This document shows, one piece after another, positions 1 through 5,204 of a stretch of DNA of 5,204 nt. The stretch lies in assembly GCA_903831165.1 (NCBI GenBank), contig CAIKWV010000046.1, forward strand, positions 1 to 5,204, read 5' to 3'. The notes beneath the pieces were generated by a model. That model was not told where the DNA came from, ran no database searches, and saw nothing but the letters and a program-made list of their open reading frames with translations. The first letter of the stretch is position 1. Each line of letters starts with the position of its first letter. This DNA is from an uncultured cyanobacterium (GTDB taxonomy: Bacteria; Cyanobacteriota; Cyanobacteriia; PCC-6307; Cyanobiaceae). The translations under genes were made by a program, and so were the position numbers.

Positions 1-372
1 ACTGACCAGATCGAGCTGGCCTTGCTCCAGCTGATTGAGCAGCAGGGGGATATCGGCCGGATCGTTCTGCAGATCGCCATCCAGGGTGACCAGGATCTCG
101 CCGCGGCTGGCATCGAAGCCGGCTGCCATGGCTGCGGTCTGGCCGTAGTTGCGACGCAGCAGCACCGCCACCAGTTCCGGCGTGCGGGTGGCCATGTCCT
201 GCAGCAGGGCGGCTGTGCCGTCCTTGGAGCCGTCATCGACGAGCACGATCTCGAAGCTGCGTCCCAGGGGCTGCAGGGCGGCCAGCAATTGGGCGACCAG
301 GTGGGGCAGGCTGCCCTCTTCGTTGTACAGGGGCACCACCACCGACAGACTCGGACGGCTGATCTCCGCCAT
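1..372 (-). CDS. Family 2 glycosyltransferase, N-terminal part (runs off the left edge)
   Basis: Only the first 124 residues are present; no stop codon occurs before the window edge. The fold is a GT-A family 2 glycosyltransferase of the polyprenyl-phosphate sugar transferase type (DPM1/GtrB/ArnC-like), which moves a sugar from a nucleotide donor to a lipid phosphate at the cytoplasmic membrane face. Visible motifs are VVVPLYNEE (residues 11-19), LVDDGSKDGT (44-53), RRNYGQTAAMAAG (73-85) and the metal-binding DGD inside LDGDLQNDP (97-105). The start ATG lies at 372-370, just before the first beta strand, so little can be missing at the N-terminus; there is no strong Shine-Dalgarno. It follows the NlpC/P60 gene by 31 bp on the same strand, so co-transcription is likely. 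The C-terminal half, where such proteins often carry two membrane helices, is outside the window. The donor and acceptor sugars cannot be told from what is here. Confidence 0.93.
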   Translation of the reverse strand, partial: MAEISRPSLSVVVPLYNEEGSLPHLVAQLLAALQPLGRSFEIVLVDDGSKDGTAALLQDMATRTPELVAVLLRRNYGQTAAMAAGFDASRGEILVTLDGDLQNDPADIPLLLNQLEQGQLDLVS

Positions 373-403
373 GGTCGGCTGGGGGCGCAGGATGCCTCTG
401 AAC

Positions 404-1141
404 CTAGGGGGGCAGCGGACTGCCGTCATGGCTGTGCATCACCCGCCCCGCCCCGCGCAGTTCGTTGCGGTAGTGGCTGGCCACCGGATCCCGGTTGCGG
501 GGATGGAGATCATCGATTCCCAGGCCGTTGCGGCCGTGCTCCCGGCCGGAGCTGTGCAGGTACCGTCCGCCGCCTAGGTGCAGCCCCACATGGGTGCAGC
601 GCCGTGGGCTGCCGAAGAAGATCAGATCGCCGGGCTCCAGCAGGCTGGTGACGCCCGGCTGTACCGCCACCGGCCGGCAGAAGCGCTCCTGCAGGTAGGC
701 GTCGCGGGGCAGCCAGATGCCCGCTGCGGCAAAGCTGGTCTGGATCAGGCCGGAGCAGTCGTAATCCGGCCCGAGGCTGCCTCCCCACAGGTAGACGTTC
801 GGCCGTTGCATCGCCGCTTCAGCAACGCTGAGCACCTGAGCGAGCCGGCGGGCGATCGTGGCGCGGTCCAGCCGCGGCAGCGGGGCCGGGATGGCGGGCT
901 GACCATGGCTGAGCAACGCCTGGGCCTCCAGCCAGCAGGGGTAGCCGTCCTCCAGCAATCGCACCCGCAGCCGAGCGCTGTCCCCCCCTTTCTCCAGCAC
1001 CCGCAGTTGCCGTCCCGCGGCGACCTGGGTGGCCAGCCCCGGCCCCCGGGGCCGGCTGTGGGCATCCAGGTCATGCCCCAGTTCCCAGACGCTGCCGGGG
1101 GCGATGGGATCGGCGTCGCCGTCGCTGCCTAATCTCGCCAT
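404..1141 (-). CDS. SH3b-NlpC/P60 (C40) murein peptide endopeptidase
   Basis: This 245-residue cysteine peptidase probably cleaves the gamma-D-Glu-diamino acid bond of peptidoglycan stem peptides. Residues about 14-78 look like a bacterial SH3 domain, and about 95-235 form the NlpC/P60 domain. The catalytic set is visible: Cys129 in YDCSGL, His184 in THVGLHLG, and His196 in RYLHSSG as the third residue. The His-His spacing of 12 is usual for the family. The layout and length match the structurally studied Anabaena/Nostoc enzymes (AvPCP, NpPCP), which prefer peptides with a free N-terminal L-Ala. No signal peptide or membrane segment is seen: the N-terminus is polar (MARLGSDGDADPIAPGS). This suggests a cytoplasmic recycling enzyme, which is inference. 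The ATG at 1141-1139 is the natural start, only about 17 bp from the start of the divergent serine hydrolase gene. The glycosyltransferase gene follows 31 bp downstream. Confidence 0.93.
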   Translation of the reverse strand: MARLGSDGDADPIAPGSVWELGHDLDAHSRPRGPGLATQVAAGRQLRVLEKGGDSARLRVRLLEDGYPCWLEAQALLSHGQPAIPAPLPRLDRATIARRLAQVLSVAEAAMQRPNVYLWGGSLGPDYDCSGLIQTSFAAAGIWLPRDAYLQERFCRPVAVQPGVTSLLEPGDLIFFGSPRRCTHVGLHLGGGRYLHSSGREHGRNGLGIDDLHPRNRDPVASHYRNELRGAGRVMHSHDGSPLPP

Positions 1142-1158
1142 GAAATGCGTCTGGGGTG

Positions 1159-2091
1159 ATGGCGTTCTACAGCCCGGATCCGCCGATGGACCAGACCCTG
1201 CGCTCGCTCGTGGCTGCGCTGGAGAGCGACGGCCGGCCGGGGTTGCCCCAGCAGCTCTCGATCACCTGGTTGCGCTTTCCCACCTCCCTGCTGCAAAGCG
1301 CTGCCCAGCTCGATGCCGGCGGCCGGACGGCGCTGTCTGTGCGCGGGGCCAGCTGGGGTGGGGAGCGCCAGCGCTACCCCGCCAGTGTGGTCAAGCTGGT
1401 GTATCTGATCGCGGCCGAGGCCTGGCTGCAGCGCCAGTTGCTGGAGGACGGCGAGGAACTGCGCCGCGCCCTGGCGGACATGATCCGCGATTCGAGCAAT
1501 GACGCCACCGGCCTGGTGCTGGATCTGCTCAGCGGCACCACCAGTGGCCCCTCCCTGCCGCCGGAGCGGTTCGGGGCCTGGGTGCGCCAGCGCCAGCTGG
1601 TCAATGGCTGGTTGGCCAGCCTCGGTTGGCCCGAACTGGAGGGCTGCAATGCCTGCCAGAAGACCTGGGGGGATGGCCCCTACGGCCGGGAGCGGGACTT
1701 TTACGGCCAGCGGCTGGAGAACCGCAACAGCCTCAGTACAGGCGCCACCGCCCGGCTGTTGCATGACGTGATCGCCGGCGCCATGGTGTCGCCACCCGCC
1801 TCAGCGCGCATGCAGGAGCTGCTCAGCCGCTCCCTGGATCCGGAGCAACGGGCTGGCGACCCGGAGAACCAGGTGGATGGCTTCCTCGGGGCTGGCCTGC
1901 CTGTCGCGGCAAAACTCTGGAGCAAGGCCGGCTGGATGAGCCAGGCGCGCCACGACGCGGCCTATGTGGAGGTGGAGGGGGCCGATCCCTTTCTGCTGGT
2001 GGTCTTCAGCGAAGGCCAGCGGGCCGCCGCCGATGAGGCCTTGCTGCCGGCCATTGCCGCAGCCGTGCTCAAGGCCTGCCGATACAGCTGA
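1159..2091 (+). CDS. Class A beta-lactamase-like serine hydrolase
   Basis: This protein of about 310 residues has the serine beta-lactamase/penicillin-recognising fold (Beta-lactamase2-type). Numbered from the GTG at 1156, the active-site tetrad is SVVK (Ser77, Lys80) in RYPASVVKLVYLI. The second motif is SND (114-116, in IRDSSNDATG), equivalent to SDN. The third, KTG-like, motif is SKAGW (256-260), followed by the usual strand with AYVEVEG. A stretch around 176-195, ending ENRNSLSTG, sits where the omega loop belongs, but I cannot assign the deacylating Glu with confidence. There is no signal peptide or lipobox, unlike periplasmic beta-lactamases. Three starts are possible: GTG 1156, ATG 1159 and ATG 1186; none has a good Shine-Dalgarno, and I use 1159. 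The substrate is unknown: it may be a D,D-peptidase, an esterase or amidase, or a weak beta-lactamase. A CxxC pair (Cys164, Cys167) is unusual for the fold. It is divergent from the NlpC/P60 gene. Confidence 0.85.
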   Translation: MAFYSPDPPMDQTLRSLVAALESDGRPGLPQQLSITWLRFPTSLLQSAAQLDAGGRTALSVRGASWGGERQRYPASVVKLVYLIAAEAWLQRQLLEDGEELRRALADMIRDSSNDATGLVLDLLSGTTSGPSLPPERFGAWVRQRQLVNGWLASLGWPELEGCNACQKTWGDGPYGRERDFYGQRLENRNSLSTGATARLLHDVIAGAMVSPPASARMQELLSRSLDPEQRAGDPENQVDGFLGAGLPVAAKLWSKAGWMSQARHDAAYVEVEGADPFLLVVFSEGQRAAADEALLPAIAAAVLKACRYS

Positions 2092-2098
2092 GGTGCAG

Positions 2099-2120
2099 GA
2101 AGGCCTCCGATGGAGGCTTC
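2099..2120. terminator. Candidate bidirectional terminator hairpin between convergent genes
   Basis: Eight bases after the stop of the serine hydrolase gene, GAAG (2099-2102) and CCTCC (2104-2108) pair with GGAGG (2112-2116) and CTTC (2117-2120). This gives a nine-pair stem with one bulged G (2103) and a three-base loop. No real U tract follows on either strand, so termination strength is doubtful. It lies between the convergent serine hydrolase and tRNA-Ser genes and could serve both. Two more weak stems follow: CCAGG/CCTGG (2126-2130 with 2142-2146) and GAACC/GGTTC (2146-2150 with 2154-2158). They share base 2146, so they cannot both form fully. Confidence 0.4.
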
Positions 2121-2163
2121 AGGATCCAGGGAACGGGTGCTCCTGGAACCATTGGTTCGGGAA

Positions 2164-2252
2164 CGGAGAGGGAGGGATTCGAACCCTCGACAGAAGTTGC
2201 CTCCTGTAACTCCTTAGCAGGGAGCCGCTTTCAACCACTCAGCCACCTCTCC
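2164..2252 (-). tRNA. tRNA-Ser (anticodon GCU)
   Basis: Read on the minus strand, this 89-nt gene folds as a class II tRNA. The acceptor stem is GGAGAGG with CCTCTCC (2246-2252 with 2165-2171), and the discriminator base is G at 2164, as expected for serine. The D arm is GCT...AGC. The anticodon loop is CTGCTAA with anticodon GCU (complement of 2216-2218), reading AGU and AGC codons. The long variable arm, ACAGGAG/CTTCTGT with loop GCAA, is typical of tRNA-Ser. The T arm is GAGGG-TTCGAAT-CCCTC. The 3' CCA is not encoded: the next bases are TTC, so CCA must be added by nucleotidyltransferase. The gene lies 82 bp downstream of murF-alr on the same strand. A TAAAGT element (2270-2265), 12 bp upstream of the mature 5' end, could be its -10 box, but no good -35 is seen; read-through from murF-alr is also possible. 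Confidence 0.97.
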
Positions 2253-2308
2253 AGCGGCCCGCCGACTTTACCTGACCACCTCGCGCCTGGAGGGGGAACC
2301 CGTGGGGA

Positions 2309-2331
2309 CCGGGACCTCGGATCGATCCCGG
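2309..2331 (-). terminator. Weak hairpin after the murF-alr stop
   Basis: Just past the murF-alr stop, CCGGGA and TCCCGG (2309-2314 and 2326-2331) can form a six-pair GC-rich stem with an 11-base loop. The loop region includes most of the palindrome GGATCGATCC. No U tract follows, so it may be only a partial terminator, or an mRNA 3' end structure ahead of the tRNA gene. Confidence 0.25.
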
Positions 2332-2334
2332 GCT

Positions 2335-4845
2335 TTAGTCGCCCCGGAACAGCCGTTGCACTCTGCGGCTGTCGACGTTGACCAGCAGGTCGTAGGCGAT
2401 GGTGCCGGCGCGCTCGGCCGCCTCCTCGGGGCGCAGCACCTGGCCCTCATGGGCGCCGAAGATCAGCACCTCGTCGCCGACGCCGGCCTCGGGCAGGCTC
2501 GAGAGATCCACGGCCATCGAATCCATCGAGACCCGCCCCAGCACCCGCACCCGCTGGCCCTGGATCATCACCTCGCCCCGGTTGGAGAAGCTCCAGGGCA
2601 CGCCATCGTTGTAGCCGGCGGCCACGATGCCGATGCGCTGCTGCTCGCTCTTCACCACGTGGGTGCCGTTGTAGCCCACGCGCTGTCCTTGCCTCAGGGT
2701 GCTGACCTGCACCAGCCGGCTCAGAAAGGCCACCGCCAGTTCCAGTTCGATCGCCTCGGCCACCGCTGCTGAGGGATGCAGGCCATAGAGGCCAAGACCC
2801 AGACGCACCATGTCGTAGCGAGCGGCGGCGAAGCGCACGGCACCGGCGGTGGCGGCCGCATGGATCACCAGGGGCTCGTCGCTTTCGGCGCGGATGGCCG
2901 CGACCGCCGCTTCAAAACGGTTCAGTTGGTCCTGGGTGTACCCATCGGCGTCGGGATCATCGGCGCTGGCCAGGTGGGTCATGACGCCACGGAGCCGCAC
3001 CACCCCGGAAGCCCGCAGCAGGCGGGCCACCCCCAGGGCCTCCTCGGGGGCCACGCCGACCCGGCCCATGCCGCTGTCGATCTCGAGGTGGACATCGAGG
3101 CTGGCCTCCATCGTGCGCAGGCTGGCCACCAGCCGCTGGGCGCAGGCCAGGGAATACACAACCGGGGTCAGGCGCCAGCGCACCGCCTTGTCGATCTCGT
3201 CGCTGTCCATCAGCAGCACCAGCACCGGCCGATGCACCCCCGCCCGCCGCAGGGCGGCGCCCTCGTCGGCAGCCGAGACGCCGATCCAGTCGACGCCGCT
3301 CTCCTGCAGGGCCAGGGCCAGGCGGGCCAGCTCGGTGCCGTAGGCCCAGGCCTTGAGCACGGCCAGGATCGCCACCCTGGGGCCGCAGAGGGCGCGGAAG
3401 CGGGCGATGTTGTTGCGCACGGCATTCAGATCCACCAGGAAGCGCCGCGGTGCCATCGATTCCCAGATCGAACAGGCGGCGCTGGCCAGCCCCTGGCGGG
3501 CGGCTCCCTTGAGCAACACGGTGTCGCCGGGCTGGGCCAGGGTGCGCATGGTGGCCCGCAGCTCGTCGCTGTCGCGGAGTTCGATCACCGGGGCCTGGGG
3601 CTGGCTGGCCTTCCAGGCGGCGGCCGTGTGCTCGCTGGCTGGATGGGGCAGCAGCAGCAGATGGCTGAAGCCCCGTTGCGCCGCCAGTTGGCCGATCAGG
3701 GCATGCTCGCGGGCCTCGCTGGGGCCCAGGTCGCCCATGCCGCCGAAGACGAACAGGCGCCGTCCCGGATCCGGGCTGGAGCTCACCGTTTCCAGGGCGG
3801 CCTGTACGGAGATCGGATCGTCGCTGGCGCTGTCATTGACGATCGTGATGCCATCCGGGGTGCGCCAGGTCTCCATGCGGGTGGGCCCGAAGCTGTAGTC
3901 CTCCAGCACCGCCAGCAGCTCGTCGACGCCGACGCCCAGCTGCAGGCCAGCGGTCATGGCGATCAGCAGGTCTTCCACCAGGGGGGCTGAGCGGGTGCGC
4001 ACCGGCAGTCGCAGCTGCTGGCCGCCAATCTCGAGGCTGAGCAGCAGGCCTGAGCCATGGGAGGTCTGCCCGATCAGTCGGGGTTCGCCTTGGCCCACCT
4101 CCAGGCGGCGGCAGGCCAGGGGGATGGCGTCCAGCAGGGGATCGGCGGGGGCGATCAGCCAGTTTTCGGGGGCCAGATCCCGGAACAGGATCATCTTTTC
4201 GCGGGCGGTCACCTCGCGGCTGCCGAACCCGCCCAGATGGGCCAGGCCCACGTTCACCAGCACCCCGAAATCGGGCTGCAGGATCCGGGCGATCTTCGCC
4301 ATTTCGCCGGGAGCCGACACCCCCGCCTCGAACACCCCCAGCTCGGTGCCGGCGGGGGCGGACAGCACGGCCAAGGGCACCCCGACTTGGCTGTTCCAGC
4401 TGCCGGGGCTGGCGGCCACCCGGTAGCGCTGGGCCAGCAGGGCCGTCAGGGCGCCCTTGACGATCGTCTTGCCGTTGCTGCCGGTGATCGCCACCACCCG
4501 GTTGATGTGCTGGCGGCGGTACCAGGCCGCCAGTTGCTGCAAGGCCTCCAGAGGATCGTCGACCTCAAGCCGCGCCAGCTCCCCCATCCCGCCCTGGTCG
4601 TCAGAGCCCGGGGTGAGGGCCGCCTGCCAGTCGCGACGCACCACCACCAGGGAGGCCCCCGCAGCGATCGCGGCCGCAGCGAAGTCATGCCCATCGCGGC
4701 TGCGGCCACCCAGGGCAAAGAAGGCATCGCCAGGCTGCACACGCCGGGAGTCGATCGCCACCGCCCGGATCGGGCCGGCCGCCGGGTCAGCGTGGAGACG
4801 GCCTGCCACCAGGCCGGCCAGCGTGCGGGGGTCGGGGAGAGCCAT
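2335..4845 (-). CDS. murF-alr: Bifunctional MurF ligase / alanine racemase fusion
   Basis: One uninterrupted 836-residue ORF. The N-terminal half (about 1-460) is MurF, the cytoplasmic ATP-dependent ligase that adds D-Ala-D-Ala to the UDP-MurNAc-tripeptide. It shows the substrate-binding segment DSRRVQPGDAFFALGG (32-47), the P-loop TGSNGKT (121-127) and AHLGGFGS (202-209). Lys217 aligns with the Lys of AKGEI in E. coli MurF, a position carbamylated in other Mur ligases. NDSASDDPIS (337-346) replaces the usual NDxYNANPxS, and the half ends near LLKGAA (444-449). The C-terminal half (about 466-836) is a PLP-dependent alanine racemase making D-Ala: PLP Lys498 in LKAWAYG, Arg681 in MVRLGLGLYG, catalytic Tyr725 in VGYNGTHV, GYNDG (744-748) and GRVSMD (770-775). 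Glu588 replaces the usual carbamylated Lys. The length equals a whole MurF plus a whole Alr. The ATG at 4845 has no clear Shine-Dalgarno. Met464 (codon 3456-3454) could start a free 373-residue Alr. The gene is divergent from the HNH gene. Confidence 0.93.
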   Translation of the reverse strand: MALPDPRTLAGLVAGRLHADPAAGPIRAVAIDSRRVQPGDAFFALGGRSRDGHDFAAAAIAAGASLVVVRRDWQAALTPGSDDQGGMGELARLEVDDPLEALQQLAAWYRRQHINRVVAITGSNGKTIVKGALTALLAQRYRVAASPGSWNSQVGVPLAVLSAPAGTELGVFEAGVSAPGEMAKIARILQPDFGVLVNVGLAHLGGFGSREVTAREKMILFRDLAPENWLIAPADPLLDAIPLACRRLEVGQGEPRLIGQTSHGSGLLLSLEIGGQQLRLPVRTRSAPLVEDLLIAMTAGLQLGVGVDELLAVLEDYSFGPTRMETWRTPDGITIVNDSASDDPISVQAALETVSSSPDPGRRLFVFGGMGDLGPSEAREHALIGQLAAQRGFSHLLLLPHPASEHTAAAWKASQPQAPVIELRDSDELRATMRTLAQPGDTVLLKGAARQGLASAACSIWESMAPRRFLVDLNAVRNNIARFRALCGPRVAILAVLKAWAYGTELARLALALQESGVDWIGVSAADEGAALRRAGVHRPVLVLLMDSDEIDKAVRWRLTPVVYSLACAQRLVASLRTMEASLDVHLEIDSGMGRVGVAPEEALGVARLLRASGVVRLRGVMTHLASADDPDADGYTQDQLNRFEAAVAAIRAESDEPLVIHAAATAGAVRFAAARYDMVRLGLGLYGLHPSAAVAEAIELELAVAFLSRLVQVSTLRQGQRVGYNGTHVVKSEQQRIGIVAAGYNDGVPWSFSNRGEVMIQGQRVRVLGRVSMDSMAVDLSSLPEAGVGDEVLIFGAHEGQVLRPEEAAERAGTIAYDLLVNVDSRRVQRLFRGD

Positions 4846-4951
4846 TGGAGTTGGAGGCTAGCCAAATCGCCCATCGGCCCAGGGTCGGTCGTGCTGGACA
4901 CCGACTGGCTGGTCAACGCTCGTTAGCCTGAGGTCACCTTCGGGGGGTGGC
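4846..4951. promoter_or_regulatory. Divergent intergenic region between murF-alr and the HNH gene
   Basis: These 106 bp should carry promoters for both divergent genes. I see no convincing pair of boxes. On the minus strand TTGACC (4916-4911) resembles a -35 box, but the hexamer 17 bp further on (CACGAC) is poor. On the plus strand TAGCCT (4924-4929) is a weak -10-like match without a -35 partner. An eight-base palindrome, GGCTAGCC (4856-4863), lies 10 bp upstream of the murF-alr ATG and could bind a regulator or be chance. Confidence 0.35.
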
Positions 4952-5204
4952 ATGGGCCACGTTCTCGTCCTGAATGCCTCCTACGAGCCGCTGAATATCA
5001 CCACCTGGCGACGGGCGATGGTGATGTTGCTGAAGGGGAAGGCCGAGGGCCTGGAGCACGATCCCAACCACCGCATCCGACCCGATCACCTGCTGCCCAC
5101 GGTGATCCGTCTGCATCAGTTCGTGAGGGTGCCCTACCGCCAGATGCCGCTCACCCGCCGCAATGTCTTCCAGCGGGACGGCCATCTCTGCCAGTACTGC
5201 GGCT
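4952..5204 (+). CDS. HNH endonuclease family protein, N-terminal part (runs off the right edge)
   Basis: The first 84 residues are present and the ORF is open at the window edge. The protein begins MGHVLVLNASYEPLNITTW. It continues with LLKGKAEGLEHD (26-37) and VIRLHQFVRVPYR (51-63), then PLTRRNVFQRDGHLCQYCG (66-84). The last part is the entry to the HNH fold, with Cys80 and Cys83 as the first zinc-knuckle pair; the catalytic HNH segment lies beyond the edge. Small stand-alone HNH proteins with this N-terminus are common in cyanobacteria and have no firm cellular role that I know of; by fold they are metal-dependent nucleases. The ATG at 4952 fits the family start. A G-rich run (4942-4947) four bases upstream may act as a weak ribosome-binding site, pairing partly through G-U. 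It is divergent from murF-alr with 106 bp between starts. Confidence 0.92.
   Translation, partial: MGHVLVLNASYEPLNITTWRRAMVMLLKGKAEGLEHDPNHRIRPDHLLPTVIRLHQFVRVPYRQMPLTRRNVFQRDGHLCQYCG

Noticed and set aside
2129..2166. Direct repeat GGGAACGG (2129-2136 and 2159-2166)
   Set aside because: Eight bases repeated twice 30 bp apart in GC-rich DNA can occur by chance, and the second copy overlaps the tRNA acceptor end.
2164..2252. tRNA-Ser as an attachment site for an integrated element
   Set aside because: No integrase, no repeat of the tRNA 3' end and no change in base composition is seen nearby; both flanks are ordinary genes.
2776..3990. A 404-codon open frame on the plus strand opposite murF-alr, and other long antisense frames across the window
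   Set aside because: Their proteins are low-complexity, rich in Gly, Ala, His and Gln or in Arg and Ser, as expected from antisense or shifted frames of high-GC coding DNA. They show no domain motifs, while the opposite strand encodes clear enzymes.
4446..4916. A minus-strand frame that could add a different N-terminus across the murF start
   Set aside because: It is out of frame with MurF. The MurF frame contains the conserved N-terminal domain right after its own ATG at 4845, so no extension is needed.
1..5204. Insertion sequences, CRISPR arrays, tandem repeats or phage genes
   Set aside because: I found no transposase motifs, no regularly spaced repeats, no terminal inverted repeats and no phage-type proteins on either strand.

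Overview
The window is GC-rich and gene-dense. It reads as a chromosomal segment from a cyanobacterium of the high-GC Synechococcus/Cyanobium kind. This assignment is an inference from two things: the N-terminus of the HNH protein at the right edge, which matches from memory a small stand-alone HNH family common in cyanobacteria, and the SH3b plus NlpC/P60 layout of the left-hand peptidase, known from Anabaena and Nostoc. There are no insertion sequences, CRISPR arrays, phage genes or compositional islands.

Layout from left to right. Positions 1-372 (minus) hold the N-terminal 124 residues of a family 2 glycosyltransferase that runs off the left edge. Positions 404-1141 (minus) hold a C40-type NlpC/P60 peptidase, probably co-transcribed with the glycosyltransferase (31 bp gap). 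Back to back with it, with only about 17 bp between start codons, is a class A beta-lactamase-like serine hydrolase at 1159-2091 (plus). A short hairpin-rich spacer separates this from a convergent tRNA-Ser(GCU) gene at 2164-2252 (minus). Upstream of the tRNA on the same strand is one 836-codon ORF at 2335-4845 (minus) that fuses a MurF ligase to an alanine racemase. A 106 bp divergent spacer leads to the start of the HNH endonuclease gene (4952 to the right edge, plus).

Functionally, three of the five proteins concern the peptide part of peptidoglycan. The Alr half makes D-Ala and the MurF half adds D-Ala-D-Ala to the UDP-MurNAc-tripeptide. The NlpC/P60 enzyme probably cuts stem peptides between D-Glu and the diamino acid. 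The serine hydrolase belongs to the fold that acts on beta-lactams or D-Ala-D-Ala-like substrates. Neither hydrolase has a visible signal peptide, which would suit cytoplasmic recycling of murein peptides better than wall cleavage; this is inference.

The most notable item is the MurF-Alr fusion. Its motifs in both halves look, from memory, like the bifunctional MurF/Alr protein of Bacteroidetes rather than typical stand-alone bacterial MurF and Alr. Its racemase half also carries Glu where the carbamylated lysine of classical alanine racemases sits.
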